Assembly (NCBI GenBank): GCA_963662155.1
Contig: OY759261.1
Location: forward strand, 67,289,181-67,353,180
Origin: Lamellibrachia columna
Taxonomy: Eukaryota; Annelida; Polychaeta; Sabellida; Siboglinidae
DNA: 64,000 nucleotides
Reading direction: 5' to 3'
The notes under the pieces were generated by a model. That model did no database searches. It was not told the origin of the DNA and saw only the letters and a program-made list of their open reading frames with translations. Numbering within the stretch: position 1 is the stretch's first letter; each line of letters starts with the position of its first letter. Position numbers and translations under genes: made by a program. This document shows positions 50,286-63,410 of the stretch, piece by piece.

Positions 50286-50744
50286 CTTTCTTTTCTTCCC
50301 CAGCGACCAATGCTGCCCACGGGATTATACACCGAATGGTTCTTCCCGTAATCAATGTAGATGTTGATATTAGATAGACACCGCTGGAGATGATCGGTGT
50401 ATCCAAACAGTTACCAGACCTAGCGCCAGTAGTTTACATGCCGTTTACATATTACCCCTATTACATACAGCGTTTTGGAAAGAATACGGCCGTATCCCTT
50501 ATTTATACTGATTTGTTTCAAATTTACATAGACATCTGCCGTGATAAACAAAGTATATTATTATCTTGTGATCGTCACAACAGTATAAAATTGAAGCGTC
50601 GTTGACGCTTGCATTGAATGTAAGCAGACAGTTTGGCAGATTTCTGGCGAAACCTAGCGGAATTCGTTTGGTGTACGTATCCTGATATAGATGGCGACAC
50701 TGGTTCGGAATATGAATGCTGATTCACCGTTGTAAACAAGCTTC

Positions 50745-51170
50745 TTGTTTCAAAGTCATTTGCTATGCAAATATAGACAGACTGAAACACCTGCAACTAC
50801 CATCCCTGGCATACCGAACGAGGAGAGGAGATATTATCCAAACGCACAAGATACTACACGGCATCGATGACATAAACAAAGACGATTTCTTCACAACTAA
50901 CACTCAGAGCACACGCGGCCAAAAAGAGAAAGTATACAAGACACCCAGCAGACGCGACATAAGACACCCAGCAAACGCGACATAAGACACCCAGCAGACG
51001 CGACATAAGACACCCAGCAGACTCGACATAAGAAATATGCATCTTCGAAACGCGTATTTCATGACTGGGATGACCTACCACCATCAGCTGTAGAAGCCCC
51101 AAACATCCTTGCGTTAAAAAAACTTTATGATCTCTGGAAGAGGGACAGATTAAAATTTTAAAACAAGCAA
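50745..51170 (+). mobile_element. non-LTR RT C-terminal fragment with internal 23-bp repeat
   Basis: DRLKHLQLPSLAYRTRRGDI, IQTHKILHGIDDINKDDFF, then, after the tandem block and a one-base shift, YASSKRVFHDWDDLP and LKKLYDLWKRDRLKF ending at a stop: the thumb/C-terminus of Jockey/CR1-type RTs (RL..L.LPSL.YRR.RGD.I..YKI...F...V..WN.LP..V). Confidence 0.82.
50941..51032 (+). repeat. four 23-bp tandem units
   Basis: acacccagcagacgcgacat plus aag, four copies with single-base changes, inside the RT fragment. Confidence 0.95.
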
Positions 51171-51312
51171 AATTTATTTTATTATATGTACAAACCAGGC
51201 CACCTTTTTCTCACATCTATGAATTGCGACGAATAAAGGAGGGCATTTAAAAGGCTAAACAAGCCTTATTTACAGTTAAATTGTACCTGTGTTAGAACCC
51301 GATGACCCAGGC

Positions 51313-51352
51313 AAGTACGTAGGCAAGTACGTAGGCAAGTACGTAGGCAAGT
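51313..51352 (+). repeat. 12-bp tandem (gcaagtacgtag)
   Basis: Three full copies and one partial. Confidence 0.9.
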
Positions 51353-51421
51353 ATACAGCAGCTCCGCCTTAGGAAAAACGCACTGGATGAACTTGGCGCC
51401 AGCTCGCGAAGCGATGGAAGG

Positions 51422-51657
51422 GTGAAGAGCCACATTGACTGCATCAACGTATCGGCTTCAGTTCACGGCCACAGTGCGAAGTCTTACAAGGGCGTCAAAG
51501 CTTGCTCTCCGCCGGGTTCAATAGCGTTTCAGTCAGACCGTTCAACCGGCATTGTTCTGTCGATATTGTCTCTTAATGTGAGTGGCATGTGGCTGGCTTT
51601 TGAGACCGCGCCTCGCCTAATAGCAGACTACGTTTGTTCGCGCTGGAACCGAGCATA
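51422..51657 (+). other. GC-richer open stretch, unrecognised
   Basis: A 78-codon frame (VHGHSAKSYKGVKACSPPG, then LSLNVSGMWLAFETAPR) with higher GC than its surroundings. No motif, splice partner or homologue recognised. May be a decayed element or a CpG-rich regulatory segment. Confidence 0.2.
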
Positions 51658-51820
51658 GCTTAATGAATTCATCAACACACTTTTCTGAGGTTCACGTTGT
51701 CAATTACAATGGGCCTTGATCGGTTAATAGAGGTTAATCAATAAAAGGTGTGCGGTGCCAATACGTTTAGGCAGTGTACCGTTTATGCAAAACTGTACAC
51801 TTGGAACATTAAATGAGTAA

Positions 51821-53034
<1,214 letters not shown>

Positions 53035-53095
53035 GCGGTGGGTAACTCAGTAGTTAAAGCGGCACCCAGTACAGAATAGTTAGTTGGGTATCAAC
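53035..53095 (+). mobile_element. weak tRNA-like segment
   Basis: gcggtgggtaactcagtagt followed by taaagcg resembles a tRNA D-arm/A box (TaaCTCAGTaGTtaaAGCg). The B-box side is poor (gggtatcaa). Possible SINE head. Confidence 0.3.
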
Positions 53096-53117
53096 ATTAT
53101 GGACTGTGTGTGCCTCG

Positions 53118-53632
53118 GGTCTTTGGCATAATTTGTATTCTTTGCTGGTTGTGGAAGGTAGTTTGCCTCCTGGAAAACAAACTGGGTAAATGCAAAGGTT
53201 TTATGAGAAAACATGTTGGATTGCTTGTATGTTTTAGTTACCTTCATTGACGCTTCCGGTTCACTGTTCAAGCAAGTACCAGAATTATCATGGACAGCTG
53301 CAACTCATATTGGTAGGAACAGGAATATTCTATTGTATGGATTGTGTATTCTAACCTTGACGTTCGGGTCCAGAAAGTAAGCTTACTTTTAACCTAGTTA
53401 TACCCTCATTTATTGTTCATCATTTATGGTTATGAGAACGTGAGTTTTACGTAGGGTAGGTCATTGCTTAAATCTGAAATCTCCGAATTTTCCTATATCA
53501 CATAGTTTGGTCTTTGGCATAATTTGTATTCTTTGCTGGTTGTGGAAGGTAGTTTGCCTCCTGGAAAACAAACTGGGTAAATGCAAAGGTTTTATGAGAA
53601 AACATGTTGGATTGCTTGTATGTTTTAGTTAC
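53118..53632 (+). repeat. identical 124-bp direct repeat pair
   Basis: 53118-53241 and 53509-53632 (ggtctttggcataatttgta ... tgtatgttttagttac) appear identical, 391 bp apart. Confidence 0.95.
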
Positions 53633-54185
53633 GCTTCCTGTACTCGTGGCGAAGAAATAATGTATGTATCATTAATGCTAAACAACATCTGCTATGTCTG
53701 AATTCGGTCGCCTATTCTCCGTTTCTGTGCGAGACTCAACAATTTGAGATGTTTGCTTTGGTATTCCAGTTCCCCGTGTTCTGAAATTCTACTGGAGACA
53801 AATAGACAAATGTGATTATACATGCCGATTATTGTTATGAAGCATATTAAAATTACAGGCGTCATTACTGGAAACTCATGTCTTTCTAATGTCAGAGTTT
53901 AATGTATCTAGTAGGCCAACCAACATCTGGTAAAGCTATTCTACTCCTGCAAAAGGCACAATGTCTTGCAACAACGCATTTCAAACATAATGTCGGTTTT
54001 CAGTTGGCATATTTAATTAGGCGTGGCTGGATGGCGGATTTGACATCGGCGCAAGGTTGGTTGTTATAAGACACGGTGGTATCCATATATTGTCGATTTC
54101 GCCACTTTTCCAGAAGCAAATTTATAAATTATTATCGTGTGTGCGCGTGTGATTGTGTGCGTGTGGTGTGTGCGTGTGGGGTGGG

Positions 54186-55357
<1,172 letters not shown>

Positions 55358-55437
55358 ACACAGGCGCATCCTCGGGTACACAGGCGCATCCTCGGGCACA
55401 CAGGCGCATCCTCGGGCACACAGGCGCATCCTCGGGC
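55358..55437 (+). repeat. four 20-bp tandem units
   Basis: acacaggcgcatcctcgggc, four copies with one variable base. Followed by an open GC-rich stretch (FDRMIIVYAATFSFAFSLAA) with a donor-like end at 55519; possibly an exon of an unknown gene, weakly supported. Confidence 0.92.
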
Positions 55438-55798
55438 GTCGCTTTCGACCGGATGATCATCGTTTACGCCGCCACTTTCTCCTTCGCGTTCTCCCTCGCT
55501 GCTGCCTATATGGTCAACGTAGAAATAATCGTTAAAACCGCTGCTGAAAAAAATGGCGCCATTTTGAATTCTGTGTTCTCATTAGCAAAATTTTTTTATA
55601 GAAAATACAGATAGAAGGAATTTCCTGGATGGATTAAAAAGGCAACCATCATAAAAACCGATATTAATTTGATAGGTCAATTTAATAGGTTAATTTATAT
55701 TCCATTATGAAGACACGTCTAACATAATGTCCGTCGAATTCGTGGAATATAAATCTTATTGTGAACCGCTACAAAAACATAGAGAGAACTCTCGCTAC

Positions 55799-56105
55799 AT
55801 GGAACATGTTGGTTCTTGGCCAAATTGTTCCATATGTGCGATGTTCCTTTGTGGAACATTCTAGGACTTGACCAAACTGTTCCGTATGTGCGATGTCCCT
55901 GTATGGAACGTGTTGCGACTGTTCCATGTGTGAGATGTTCCTTGGTGGAACATGTTAGGATTTGGCCAAACTGTTCCATATGTGCGATGTTCCTTTATGG
56001 AACATGTTAGGACTTGGCCAAACTGTTCCATGTGTGCGATGTTCCTTTGTGGAACATGTTAGGACTCTTCCATATGTACGATGTTCCGTTGTGGAACATG
56101 GTAGG
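55799..56105 (+). repeat. minisatellite with TGTTCC/GGAACA motifs
   Basis: About six units of up to 57 bp (ggaacatgttaggacttggc ... ctgttccatatgtgcgatgt tcc), two of them shortened by deletion. Confidence 0.93.
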
Positions 56106-57234
56106 CAGGAAAGAAACAATAACGCGGGTCCGGGCGGGGATTTGGGGGGGGGGGCGGGAAGTTGTTCCTTTTAAGGGGTTGTTCCTTACACCAGGAGTCC
56201 ACCCGTTTAGCTAGATACAACTGTATTTGAGTGACGATAATGTACAACTGTATCCTTGGTGTCTTCAGACTCGCGATGCAAGCGATGTCGCAGCATCACC
56301 GGCTGCCGGAGGGCAGAGTGACGGGCAGCCGTAGTGAGAGCCGCGCCACCAGCGGGTAAGCAACGCGAACACCCGTGTCACCGTCATCTAGTTGTCCGCA
56401 GGACGGGTCACATAAACGTCGTTCACGATACTTCTCCATTGGTGTATGTCCTGCACAACTGCACAAGTAGTGTTGGATAAGTGAAGTATCATCACTGCAT
56501 GGTCTCCCTGGTTTTCTCTGTCCATGCTTTGGTTTGCCGAATAGCAAGTTCTCTCGTCAGTTCTTTACTCCTGGAACGACGCAGTTGCCAATAATATGCC
56601 CACGAATGCCTTTATTTCAAGTATAAGTCCCATGACATAATATGTATTAAAATAGTCATAACTTAAAATATAATAAATAGTTAAATATACAAAAGATATA
56701 ACATCACCATTGTACACAATAATATATATATAGTTCCCTCGTCCATCTAAACCACAAAGGTCCACTAAAAATATTTATGCAGTTGGTCACACAAAAAATC
56801 ATTCTCAATATCATATGAATAGACGTTTTTTTAAAGCGACTTTGTCTATTCGTTTTTTTTCATAAAATCGTATTATATAGTTTAAATTATACATATTCTA
56901 ATATAATACTGACCACCCAAATGTTTCTAAATAAAGTAGAAGAAAATGTTAAAATCAACACTTCGATGTTTACAAAACCCAACCTCGCAGGAAGAGGCGG
57001 ATCTTTGAAATGTCAGCCCTTGTCACTTATAAACGACTTCCGTGGCACCTGTCAATTCATCGAGCCAGCATATCACCGGCACGGCACGGTGTGGTTCGGC
57101 GGACAGCGTTCAGTGGTACTATATATAATTGATCCATTGTTCGTTTTCTTTAATATGTCCAACAAGAATGTTCTTTGAGACCAGTTTACGAGAAGTCAAA
57201 AAAATAATAGTCCTCATAATTCGGTAGCATTGTA
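56106..57234. other. intergenic, possible upstream exon
   Basis: A G-run at 56142-56153, then AT-rich sequence. 56985-57113 is GC-richer, preceded by cctcgcag and followed by gtacta, and reads CQPLSLINDFRGTC then FIEPAYHRHGTVWFGG; it could be a 5' exon of the second gene, but the phase does not fit directly. Confidence 0.25.
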
Positions 57235-57998
57235 TTACTTCACCTCACCTATCCTCTTCGGGCCCAGTGGCCCATAAGGCCGAAGTGCATCTCCTCCAGC
57301 TCGCTCTGTCAGCTGCTACACGTCTGGCTTCGTTCCAGCTGTTCCACCCAAGTATGTGCCTTTCATTTTCAACAGTTGATCACCACGTTGTCTTTGGTCG
57401 ACCAACCTATCTTCTACCTTCAGGCGTCCAGGTCAATGCTGTCTCACATGTGCTGTTCTTGTCCATTCGTAGGATATGTCCTACCCATTTCCATCTTCTT
57501 AACTTGACCTCAGTGCTGATTGTCTTCCATTTTGTTTTTGCAAGAATATTTCGATTTGATACAACGTATGGCCATCGAATTTGTAGGATTCGTTTAAGCA
57601 TTTGAAAAAAATTTATCTAACTTTCTGTTGTCGCCTTCGTTTATTTTCCATGTTTCACTTCCATACAACAACACTGGTTTAGCAAGTGTGTTAAAAAGGC
57701 TCAATTTAGATATCAATATGTATATATTTGAACTCCATATTTGCTTTAGTTTCAGGGAGGATACCCTAGCTTTACGAATTATGTTAACAATGTCATCACC
57801 GCCTCCTCCTTGCTTACTGACATTAGCATCCGGGTTGTTATACTTGTCCACTTCCTTTAGCTCTTGATCATCAATTAGTATTCTGTTTTCGCATTTGCTG
57901 TTTATCCTCAATACTTGAGTTTTCTTTTTATTTATTCTTCTTCTTCTCTGCAGTTCTTTTGTCTTTGTTTGCATGAAAGTGTAGCATAATGACATTGT
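57235..57998 (-). mobile_element. non-LTR RT C-terminal fragment to 3' end
   Basis: Minus strand: KKTQVLRINSKC, YNNPDANVSKQGGG, then IIRKARVSSLKLKQIWSS, LFNTLAKPVLLYGSETWKI, RILQIRWPYVVSNRNIL, LRRWKWVGHILRMD and ALTWTPEGRR. This is the C-terminal half of the ORF2 type often annotated as endonuclease-reverse transcriptase in marine animals. A frameshift near 57600; terminal text includes ccactgggcccgaagagg. Confidence 0.88.
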
Positions 57999-58170
57999 AT
58001 TAAATTTATTTCTTCGATTTCAGTAAATACATTTCCCAACTGTTTAGTGTTTACCACATCGAGAATAACGTTATGTATATAATATAACATAAGCGACACC
58101 ACAAACAACATAGTTAAACTATGCTGGTTGCAAATGACACAACATAAAGATTTTTTGCAGCATCAATACA

Positions 58171-58218
58171 AACACACGCACGCACGAACGCACGAACGCA
58201 CGAACGCACGCACGCACG
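58171..58218 (+). repeat. (CACGAACG)n / (CACG)n microsatellite
   Basis: Short run about 200 bp upstream of the second gene's first recognised exon. Confidence 0.93.
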
Positions 58219-58424
58219 CGTAATACAAGGACAAGGCTTCGTTAGACGTTACCGTTGCGCTGCGTTACTGGCATAGACAGATATTTTGTGATAACATTGT
58301 TTAATATTGTTATCGTGACAATCACTTACGAACTACCAAGGTATCCCGTCCAGAGGATGGGCGTTTCTGCTGGTATATATAATTTTATTTTGGACAAGGC
58401 TGTTTACGTAAAAACTGCCTGCAG

Positions 58425-58590
58425 TTCGCTACGACTCTCTACCATACAACGCCAATTTGGATTCGACGCCAAAACTGCATTCGTTGCCGCACAGAATCTC
58501 GGGAAGACTCGAAGTGAAACATTCCGGTTGACGCCACCGCCACCTGACGACGACATATGGAAACGACCGGCGCCAGACTTCCGGCCTCAG
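58425..58590 (+). CDS. second gene, exon A
   Basis: Acceptor cctgcag (poor pyrimidine tract), donor cctcag/gtgtgt in phase 0. Reads FGFDAKTAFVAAQNLG, then FRLTPPPP. The frame stays open upstream to 58255, so the true 5' boundary may be earlier. Confidence 0.65.
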
Positions 58591-61514
58591 GTGTGTATAT
58601 ATGTCAATACGAAATGATTACCCGAGATATTGCAGAAAACATAATGACTGCTCCCAATAGACGACCCCGAAAGTATTTTTGTTGCATTAAATTCCTTTTC
58701 ACCAACATCATTTGTTTTCGACCGTCACACTGAAACCAGTAATGTTACTATTGTTCACCCCCTCCTCCTGCCCCCTCCCTCCTCCCCCCTCCCTCCATCA
58801 CTCCCACCACTCCTTTCCCCCTCTTCCTATCCCTCTCCGATATCATGCATGGCGATCTTGGGCTAGTGATGCGTAGCAGGTAGTGATGGGGTGATATTCC
58901 CATCAAGTGTGGGTGTATCGAACTGAGACAATACAGTTGCTAGTCGTTGCCACCAGGTGTACGCCCCGCGGCCGCCGAAGAGAAACTCCCGTGATGCAAT
59001 GCAGCCGTGGCGCTATGACCAGCCGGCCGACGAGGACGAGGCTGACGTCGGGGAGGCCCCGGACTCCTCGCTCAAGCTGCCGCGGATACTGCAGGCTCCT
59101 CCGCCACAGGAGCCGCAGTTCTTCACGCGCTTCCACGTTCCAGACCCCTTCGAGGCGAACGTCATTTATGTGAAGGAAGGCATGTTTAAACCCGGGCCAT
59201 ATTCTAACCCCAAACCACACGACCACAGAGGGGTGAGTTGAACTGTTGGCGGGTCATTTACAATTGAGAAGCAGATGCAGCCGTCTGGTCGTTTTTAGCA
59301 TAAAACCACGTTTTATACTGTAGTATAAACTAAGCCCGGGGTCGGGAATGGTGAGTCAAGCATGTCCCATACATGAGCATCCAGAGGGTGCAATGGGAAC
59401 ACTAACCCACCGGATCTCGATTTGTGTTCAATTTATGTGTTTCATAGCGAGTAGATTGTTTACTAGCGTTGTATTAAATATATAATCTAGCATATTTTTT
59501 TGTAGTAGCTAACACTTACAAACATAATGATATCATAACTGTCTATTGAAAGTGGACATTTTGGTAAACGTAGAGATTTCTGGTCGATATTAGATGGCAG
59601 ATTGTATCACAGAAAGTGTTCACCCCTCCTAAAAAAATCCTGCTGACTCCCATGGAATAATATCAAGATTGATCCCAAATGTACTGTTAAACGGCGAAAT
59701 AATTCGCATCTGTGCCAAATCTGAGCCGAGTATGTAAACATTTTGGTTTAGTGTTTGACCGGAGAAGGACGGGGAAAGATACTCCATCGGCGATCGGCAG
59801 CCATACTGTTCATGTCGTTAAATAATCATAAGAACTACGGAACTTGTTATTCTAAATAAAAAAAACATCATTTCATTGAGTGGGTACAAGCGAATGGTTA
59901 GATAAGTTGTTTTGTGTGAAATACTTAGTACTATAAGAATAATAAGAATCTCGACATTGGCCATGTCTGACTTACAATTCACGATCGTGCCCCGTGGATC
60001 TAGCAGACGCATAGCTCCGTGCTGAAGGTCATTAACTGGGTGAACGGCAATGTGTGTCCCTTTCTTGAAATGTATCTAACATTAGCGTAATGGGGAATGG
60101 AAACTATAGATCCGACCACTGGTGTAACTCTGACGGTTTGGCACGTTTCAGCTTGTACCGATCCGGACGTGGGGACTGCCGGAGTTCGACACGAAGGAGG
60201 ATCATGATCCTTTCGACATTCACTTCCGAACGAATCGCCTCGATATAAGTAAGTTACATTTAGAGGCTTGTCTAAAAGGCACTGTTGTATAATGTCAGCA
60301 GCAACAACAAAATTATAATACCGCACCACAGTGATCATTCTGAGACAATCAACGACGGAGATGTGAACACGCGTGATACCCAACTATATATTGGGTTCGC
60401 TTAGGTCTGCATTTATGGAATATGAGTCTGTCGGAATTTACACGTGTGGTGATTGGGCCAGATTTGTGATGTGTAATTATTGAGTTAATTTAATTCTTAC
60501 ATCGTAATTACTACTCAACCATTTGGGAACATCCAAAATCTAAACTTCCTTCCTTGAAAAGCCGGGACGGTCGTAGAGGTGCTGTTTCCGCATATTATTC
60601 GTCGCCAGCTTTGTCTGTTTTTCCTGTGTGTAGTAGGGTCGGTAAGCGTTGCTTGGTCCATTCCTGCATAGTATCCTGCCACTTTGTCCTCCGACGGCCG
60701 CCCTCAAATGTGCCTTGCAAAACACAAACTTCCAAATTAGTGCCGATATATAAAGCTTTAATTATTTTGAGGTTCTTAGGTCAACGATTTTGCTCAGAAT
60801 CGGTTTCATGTCACAGCTTCTGTCTAGTTTAATAACGCGTGTTTTGTGAACGCAGTCCACGGTCTGGAGACGGTCTCTATGCGCGACACCTCCGGTCCGC
60901 AGATGGTGTCGGTGTTGAAACAACCTCCCAAGTGGGAATCACGCATGATATTACCGACAACATCTTTTCCCAACAGAGGGAAAGAATACACAGTGAGTGA
61001 AATCGTGTTCTCCTGTGGAAGAATTTATATTATCGCCTCTAAAATGGCGTCGTTAACTACATGGATATGGCGAATTGTATGTATGCTGCATGGACTAGAT
61101 GTGAGACTATTCAGGTAGATAGATTAGATGACATTTTAAATGACTGAAACCACACTAATTGTAGTTTTGTATTCGAAGGAATGGTGAATGTTTCCTTCTG
61201 TCGACGCCAGTGGCGCCCTGGTGAGAACCCTGACGCCACACCGCTGCCAAGAATCAACACTTGTGCAAGTCTCGAGAACGCACCCTATTATCTTCTCAAC
61301 GGGACAATCAGAATATGTAATTTATACATATTAAAATTTTAGTTTACATATGCGGCCCATTTTTTTCCAGCGATACCGCCGCCAGTGGCGCTGTCCGCAT
61401 AGCGCACTGATGGATCGTATCGAGGAAACGCTACAGACGAAGTGGAGCAAGGAAAAGATGGATCGGGAGTTGCGTGCGCGAAACAGCAGCTGCTCACAAT
61501 TGACACGTCAATGA
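58425..61514 (+). CDS. unrecognised proline-rich protein, 3' five exons
   Basis: Five exons join in phase: 58425-58590, 58957-59232, 60152-60248, 60856-60992 and 61371-61514 (TGA 61512-61514), about 274 codons. The product is soluble, basic/acidic mixed and proline-rich (FRLTPPPPDDDIWKRP, PDPFEANVIYVKEGMFKPGP, GLPEFDTKEDHDPFDIHFR, PPKWESRMILPTTSFPNRGK) with a charged C-terminal helix (MDRIEETLQTKWSKEKMDRE). No signal peptide or TM segment. Higher GC and clean codons set it apart from its AT-rich surroundings. Short Pro/Trp-containing motifs of this kind occur in axonemal or sperm-associated proteins, but that is only an impression; I do not recognise the family. The 5' end is unresolved: the first exon could start inside a longer ORF (ATG near 58357) or splice to an upstream exon ending in phase 2. 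Confidence 0.72.
58757..58838 (+). repeat. polypyrimidine tract
   Basis: About 80 bp of almost pure C/T (cccctcctcctgccccctcc...) in the intron after exon A of the second gene. Confidence 0.9.
58957..59232 (+). CDS. second gene, exon B
   Basis: Acceptor gccaccag, donor agagg/gtgagt, phase 0-0, 92 codons. GC-rich with a clear protein-like composition (YAPRPPKRNSRDA, DEADVGEAPDSSLKLP, FFTRFHVPDPFEAN). Confidence 0.78.
59233..60151. other. intron of the second gene
   Basis: Nothing recognised. Confidence 0.4.
60152..60248 (+). CDS. second gene, exon C
   Basis: Acceptor gcacgtttcag, donor a/gtaagt, phase 0 to 1; reads RTWGLPEFDTKEDHDPFDI. Too short for an ORF scan but phase-compatible on both sides. 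Confidence 0.72.
60856..60992 (+). CDS. second gene, exon D
   Basis: Acceptor gaacgcag, donor ca/gtgagt, phase 1 to 0; reads HGLETVSMRDTSGPQMVSVL and PPKWESRMILP. Confidence 0.75.
61371..61514 (+). CDS. second gene, last exon
   Basis: Acceptor ttttttccag with a strong pyrimidine tract, phase 0, 47 codons plus TGA. Basic, Arg/Glu-rich C-terminus (RYRRQWRCPHS, then MDRIEETLQTKWSKEK). No canonical AATAAA within the next 200 bp. Confidence 0.75.
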   Translation, partial: RYRRQWRCPHSALMDRIEETLQTKWSKEKMDRELRARNSSCSQLTRQ

Positions 61515-62544
61515 TATTATGATGGATATCTGGAAAACACTCCATCCGGGACAAGACTGAATTGCCACTTCAGACTAGGAAGGAACGCTTGTATAATATT
61601 TAAAATTTCACATTGGTTCACGTTCCATCTATATTGCACGCCATCAGTATTAAATTCCAACTTTCCGATTCCGTATGTTTGACTCACCCTGTCTCATTCC
61701 TCTTGTTAAACTGACTCTGACAAGAAGCAGGGCCCCTGAGCGTACGTTCTATTGTAGGGGTCCGTTCGAAAAGTTTCACAAGTTAAAACATTAGAAATTG
61801 TCCCAGCCAGGGTCCCAGGGTCGCGAAGTCCCCCAGTCCTTAGACCTTCGCGAATGTCAAGAGCATTTGGAGACGTGTGAAGAATTTTTTTATTCCAAAA
61901 GGAAACAAAAGCTCATCTTCAACAGGAAATTATTATTGGTTAAATTAACTGTGGCCTTCGCTTGCGACACACGCACGCACACGCGGAAGAAGAGCACAGA
62001 CTCTAAAATCTGGCGGCCTAACTCTGCTATTCTACTGCCGAATATACATATGCTCAATTTGTGCTGTGTGTGTGTGCAAGATCAACACATGCAAACAAGC
62101 TGAACCCCGCCCTACATGGTTGCCGCCGAATCACATCGGCCTGTCTGAAACCTACCGACATAGACAGCATACATAGATTATGCTGGCTGGCACAGCTGCC
62201 CTGGACATCAGGCTGACTGTCATTAGCTGCACAGAAAGATGAACACAACTAACAGACACAAAACACCAACTACACAACAACGGGCATGCCGCTAGCCAGT
62301 TGAATTCCACCCAACAGGGTCTGACCAACCGTGGGTCTGTTGGCGATCATTCAACCGTCGGTGCACCGGAGTCGGCCGAGCAAAGACCACCGCGAGTGAC
62401 GCTACATTGATGAAATACATTCAGCAAAATGTGACTGCGTAGAAGTTGCTGACCGGACGTTCCATTGGAAGATCTAGCCAACGTCACGGACAGGGCAAAG
62501 GCATGCGCCCGAAAATTGTGTAACTGCTAGCAGCGTGAATATAC
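61515..62544. other. 3' flank of the second gene
   Basis: No gene recognised. The open frame 61798-62103 lacks protein-like motifs. Confidence 0.4.
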
Positions 62545-62680
62545 GAAATATCTCAATTTGAATTGCATGCAATTGAGGACTCTTTTTGTCTTATTGAAAA
62601 GTTGAGTAGAAACACAAGCACGGTTATTTTTTGTTTGAAACTATGCTACGTTACTCAAGTGCACAGTTTCAATGACGTAA
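62545..62680 (+). repeat. duplicated segment, copy 1
   Basis: aaatatctcaatttgaattg catgcaattg..., then attgaaaa, gaaact..gctacgttactcaag and cagtttc; the same order recurs at 63275-63410. Confidence 0.75.
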
Positions 62681-62730
62681 CAAGTAGTATACAACAATGA
62701 CGTAACAAGTAGTATACAACAATGACGTCG
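62671..62730 (+). repeat. 25-bp tandem with TGACGTAA
   Basis: aatgacgtaacaagtagtat plus acaac twice, then aatgacgtcg. Each start carries a CRE/ATF-like TGACGT. Confidence 0.9.
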
Positions 62731-63107
62731 ACACCCAACCAATCGTTTGTAACACTGCGCCGCCGCCTATATTGAATCCGTACGTTGTGACAGTAGTGAT
62801 CACACTCGCCAACAGTGGCGCTACTCGTGTCACCACTGCCACAACTTGATTAAAAACTTGCGAATTGGTATAAACTATTGGTAGGCAGGGCAAGGCTGTC
62901 CATTGTTGCTTGCGACTTGTTACGTGATAGCATTTGTACACCTGAGAGACGTAAAATAGCTTCTCTCACAAACGGGCGTTATCGTGTTTCCAGCTAAATT
63001 GCCAACATACAATTATATATACAAATGTGTGCAATTGCGATATTACTTGATAAATATTATGAGTTTACCACATGAAATAAAGATGTGCATAATCTGCAGA
63101 TCAAGTT

Positions 63108-63175
63108 GTGGCAGTGGTGAAATGGTTAGTGGCGCCACTGGAGGGTGAGTGGTGATATCAAACACTAGTACAACC
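63108..63175 (+). mobile_element. weak tRNA-like segment
   Basis: gtggcagtggtgaaatggtt then agtggcgcc resembles a tRNA 5' half with an A box (TGGTGAAATGGTTAG); no B box of quality follows. Confidence 0.3.
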
Positions 63176-63274
63176 CCCACGAGTGCGTGAAAACTGATCA
63201 CTTCACCCCTGCCTCAACTAAATTTGACGTGCAGATTCTGTACATTTTTATTATAGTTGATAAACGCCTAATTT

Positions 63275-63410
63275 GATCAGGAAATCTCTCAATTCCAATC
63301 GCATGCAATTGTGGATAGTGTTCCTATTGAAAATGTGTCTAGTGACACGATGGCGTTCGTTTTTATGAAACTGTTACATTACTCAAGTACTGTACACAGT
63401 TGCAGCCAAC
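63275..63410 (+). repeat. duplicated segment, copy 2
   Basis: aaatctctcaattccaatcg catgcaattg ... attgaaaatg ... gaaactgttacattactcaa; diverged direct copy of 62545-62680. Confidence 0.75.

Noticed and set aside
50941..51032. CRISPR-like array
   Set aside because: Contiguous tandem units without spacers, inside a retrotransposon ORF, in a eukaryotic genome.
61150..61320. Extra exon of the second gene (WRPGENPDATPLPRINT)
   Set aside because: Has an acceptor-like ccag but no suitable donor, and exons D and E already join in phase without it.
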